From Brachybacterium ginsengisoli (GTDB lineage Bacteria > Actinomycetota > Actinomycetes > Actinomycetales > Dermabacteraceae), in contig NZ_CP023564.1 of NCBI RefSeq assembly GCF_002407065.1, forward strand, positions 744,001 through 808,000: DNA of 64,000 bases, given 5' to 3'. A model generated the notes under the pieces. That model had not been told where the DNA came from. It saw only the letters and a list, made by a program, of their open reading frames with translations, and did not search any database. Both the position numbers and the translations under genes were made by a program. How positions within the stretch are numbered: the stretch's first letter is position 1; each line of letters opens with the position of its first letter. Below, piece after piece: positions 62,146 through 64,000 of this stretch.

Positions 62146-63264
62146 ATGACGTCACCGACCACCGCACCCCGCCGCGCCCGCACCGCGAAGCCCAAGCTCG
62201 ACGCGATCGCGGCTGAGGCCGTCGAACTCGCCCGCGAGGCCCTGCTCGAGGTCACCGAGCCCGGCCAGGTCGGCGAGCACCTCCGCGCCGAGGCGAGCGG
62301 GGAACGGCTGGTCACCCACGTCTTCGAGTGCACCATGCCCGGGTACCGGGGATGGTCCTGGGTGGTCGTGGTCACCCGCGCCTCGCGCGCCAAGGTCGCG
62401 ACGGTCGCCGAGACCGCGCTGCTGCCCGGTGACGACGCGATTCTCGCCCCCGACTGGGAGCCGTGGTCCGAGCGCCTGAAGCCCTCGGACGTCGGCGCCG
62501 ACGACCTGCTGCCCTACCGCGAGCAGGACGACCGTCTCGAGCAGGGCTATGAGGCCACGGGCGACGAGGACGCCGACCAGGTCGCTCTGTGGGAGCTGGG
62601 CCTGGGGCGCACCCGCGTGCTCTCCCAGGAGGGCCGTGGCGAGGCCGCCGAGCGCTGGCTCGAGGGCGACTTCGGACCGCGTCAGACCTCCGGCCGCGGT
62701 CGCCGCGGAACCGTCGCGGCGAACTGCACCAGCTGCGGATTCTTCGCCCAGCTCTCCGGCTCCCTGCGCCACGAATTCGGGGTCTGCACCAACGAGTGGT
62801 CCCCGGCGGACGGCCGTGTGGTGCACCTGAACTACGGCTGCGGTGCGCACTCCGAGACCGGCCAGGAGGACGAGGACCACGAGATCCCGCGCGGCAGCGG
62901 CGTGGTCGTCGACGAGCTGGACGTCGAGCTGGAGAAGGATGCACCCGCCGACGCGTCGCCGATCGAGGTGACCCCCGCCGGCGAGCAGCCCGCGGGTGAC
63001 GCCGCCGACGCCGGCGAGGCCGGCGAGGCCGCCGACGCCGCCGAGGAGTCGCCGAGCACGGCAGACCAGGCGTCCGACGGTCAGGTCGAGCAGGTCACGG
63101 CGGGACGGGTCGCCGACGAGCTGCCGATCGACGCGGTCACGCCCGAGGAGGCGGCTGAGCAGCCGGCCCACGAGCAGGTCGCCGCGGAGCTGCCTGCCGC
63201 TGACCAGCCCACGGAGGAGGCTCGGGTCGACGAGGTCCCCGAGGCCGACTCGCCCGAGGACTGA
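62146..63264 (+). CDS. DUF3027 domain protein
   Basis: A 372-residue protein of unknown function, conserved next to a cold-shock gene in actinobacteria. The DUF3027 part covers about 15-255: EPGQVGEHLRAEASGERLVTHVFECTMPGYRGWSWVVVVTR, AILAPDWEPWSERL. A four-Cys zinc-ribbon-like set is visible: NCTSCGFF (two Cys), GVCTNEW and YGCGAHSE. The C-terminal 110 residues are acidic, Ala/Glu/Asp-rich and disordered. ATG 62146, 4 bp after the cold-shock gene. A role in translation or RNA binding is a guess from the partner. Confidence 0.85.
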   Translation: MTSPTTAPRRARTAKPKLDAIAAEAVELAREALLEVTEPGQVGEHLRAEASGERLVTHVFECTMPGYRGWSWVVVVTRASRAKVATVAETALLPGDDAILAPDWEPWSERLKPSDVGADDLLPYREQDDRLEQGYEATGDEDADQVALWELGLGRTRVLSQEGRGEAAERWLEGDFGPRQTSGRGRRGTVAANCTSCGFFAQLSGSLRHEFGVCTNEWSPADGRVVHLNYGCGAHSETGQEDEDHEIPRGSGVVVDELDVELEKDAPADASPIEVTPAGEQPAGDAADAGEAGEAADAAEESPSTADQASDGQVEQVTAGRVADELPIDAVTPEEAAEQPAHEQVAAELPAADQPTEEARVDEVPEADSPED

Positions 63265-63293
63265 CCGCTGCGGCCGCGCCCGCGGCTCATCGT

Positions 63294-63338
63294 CGATGCG
63301 CGCTTCTGAACCAGGATCTGGTTCAGAAGCGCGCATCG
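63294..63338 (+). terminator. 20-bp perfect hairpin after the DUF3027 gene
   Basis: 20-bp perfect stem (cgatgcgcgcttctgaacca and complement) with a 5-nt loop ggatc, between convergent genes. Probably bidirectional. Unusually long perfect stem. Confidence 0.8.
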
Positions 63339-63360
63339 CTGTGTGAGGGCCGCGTGGCGC

Positions 63361-63430
63361 GGCCGGGTGCCGCGTGCCGAAGGGCCGGGTGCCGAGTGCC
63401 GAGGGGCCGGGTGCCGGGTGCCGCGTGCCG
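63361..63430 (+). repeat. Degenerate 22-bp tandem repeat
   Basis: Three units beginning ggccgggtgccg at 63361, 63383 and 63405, each containing gtgccg twice, with a few substitutions. Non-coding, between the DUF3027 terminator and the holB stop. Confidence 0.7.
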
Positions 63431-63476
63431 GGGCGGCGCGGTGCCCGGGGAGCTCGGCGTGGCCTCGCCCGGCTGG

Positions 63477-64000
63477 TCAGCGCAGGGAGACCGCGATGCG
63501 GGACAGGAGGGCCTCGATCGCCAGCAGCGGCGGCACGTTGCCGCTGATGCGGTCCCGGGCGCCCTGCACGGCCTCCAGCAGCCCCAGCGTGATCCGGCCC
63601 GAGCCCTGCGAGGCGGCCTGCTCGATCTCGGGAGCGACCTCGATGTTGACCAGCTCCGCCTCGGTGCCGAGCTGTTTGCTCAGGACGTCCCGCAGCACGG
63701 AGTGGGCATCGAGGAGGTAGCGGTCCAGCACGTCGCGGACCAGGCGGGTCTGCCGACGCTTCGCGTCCTCCTCGAGCTGGCGCACCTGGGAGCGCAGCGA
63801 GGGCGGCACCTTGCCGTCGTCGATCCCGGCGGAGCGCAGGAAGCGCTCCTTCTCCTCGGCGGCGACGACGTCCGCGTGCTCCTTCGCCTCGGCGGTGGCG
63901 CGATCCACCAGTCCCTGGGCAGCGAGCACGGCCTGCCCGGCGCTGCGCAGCGAGAGCAGCGTGCGAGCCGACTCCTCCCGTGCGGCCAGGGCGCCCTCCT
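63477..64000 (-). CDS. holB: DNA polymerase III delta' subunit, C-terminal part (N-terminus outside window)
   Basis: C-terminal 174 residues of the clamp-loader delta' subunit. The frame stays open to the window edge at 64000 (EGALAAREESARTLLSLRSAGQAV precedes the first internal GTG). Family-like features: RSQVRQLEEDAKRRQTRLVRDVLDRYLLDAHSVLRDVL and ITLGLLEAVQGARDRISGNVPPLLAIEALLSRIAV, typical of actinobacterial HolB C-termini. The AAA+ motor domain lies outside the window. The identification rests on the C-terminal helical domain alone. Confidence 0.82.
   Translation of the reverse strand, partial: EGALAAREESARTLLSLRSAGQAVLAAQGLVDRATAEAKEHADVVAAEEKERFLRSAGIDDGKVPPSLRSQVRQLEEDAKRRQTRLVRDVLDRYLLDAHSVLRDVLSKQLGTEAELVNIEVAPEIEQAASQGSGRITLGLLEAVQGARDRISGNVPPLLAIEALLSRIAVSLR

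Overview
The window is a strongly GC-rich chromosomal segment of an actinobacterium (Actinomycetota). The gene content fits a Micrococcales/Dermabacteraceae-type organism, with Brachybacterium as my best guess: a WhiB regulator, a DUF3027 gene beside a cold-shock gene, a GlxR-like Crp regulator, a DtxR-type iron box, many GTG starts, and several genes whose -10 box lies 6-8 nt before the start codon (leaderless mRNAs). This assignment is inference from recalled family features, not a database match. I saw no transposase, integrase, phage gene or CRISPR array.

Left part (1-21629): a minus-strand run of envelope genes (multi-TM protein, AT3-SGNH O-acyltransferase, DUF6541-like GT-C-type protein, M18 aminopeptidase cut by the window edge); tgt with a beta-propeller membrane protein; a GH2 beta-galactosidase; jetA (DUF3375); an MFS exporter with a divergent XRE-type regulator; an alkyltransferase-like protein; a long membrane-anchored disordered protein; and jetB (DUF4194).

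Middle part (21792-42901): an iron-siderophore ABC import operon behind a DtxR/IdeR-like operator, ending in an ATPase fused in frame to a siderophore-interacting reductase. Next comes a large wall polymer (teichoic acid-like) island: three CDP-polyol phosphotransferases of the TagF/TarL class, two paralogous TarS-like GT2 glycosyltransferases, a pyruvyl transferase, the TagGH exporter, a TarI-like CDP-ribitol synthase with an SDR reductase, and a GlfT2-like galactofuranosyltransferase.

Right part (43168-64000): jetC (MukB/SbcC-like ATPase), a small unknown protein, a CshA-repeat surface protein followed by a 56-bp tandem repeat, a LytR_C protein, a GH20 hexosaminidase, an NlpC/P60 endopeptidase with a long leader, tRNA-Pro(CGG), a metallophosphoesterase, a class A PBP with PASTA domain, WhiB, a DUF4177-like/RidA/MBL operon, a Crp regulator, nth-NUDIX, cold-shock/DUF3027, and the C-terminus of holB.

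The most notable system is a Wadjet/MksBEF-type SMC complex whose three core subunits (JetA kleisin, JetB KITE protein, JetC ATPase) are all present and co-oriented. They are spread over about 33 kb as three separate transcription units, each with its own leaderless-type promoter. No JetD nuclease gene was found in the window. The jetA promoter region also carries two identical 57-bp palindromes and a heptanucleotide repeat array.
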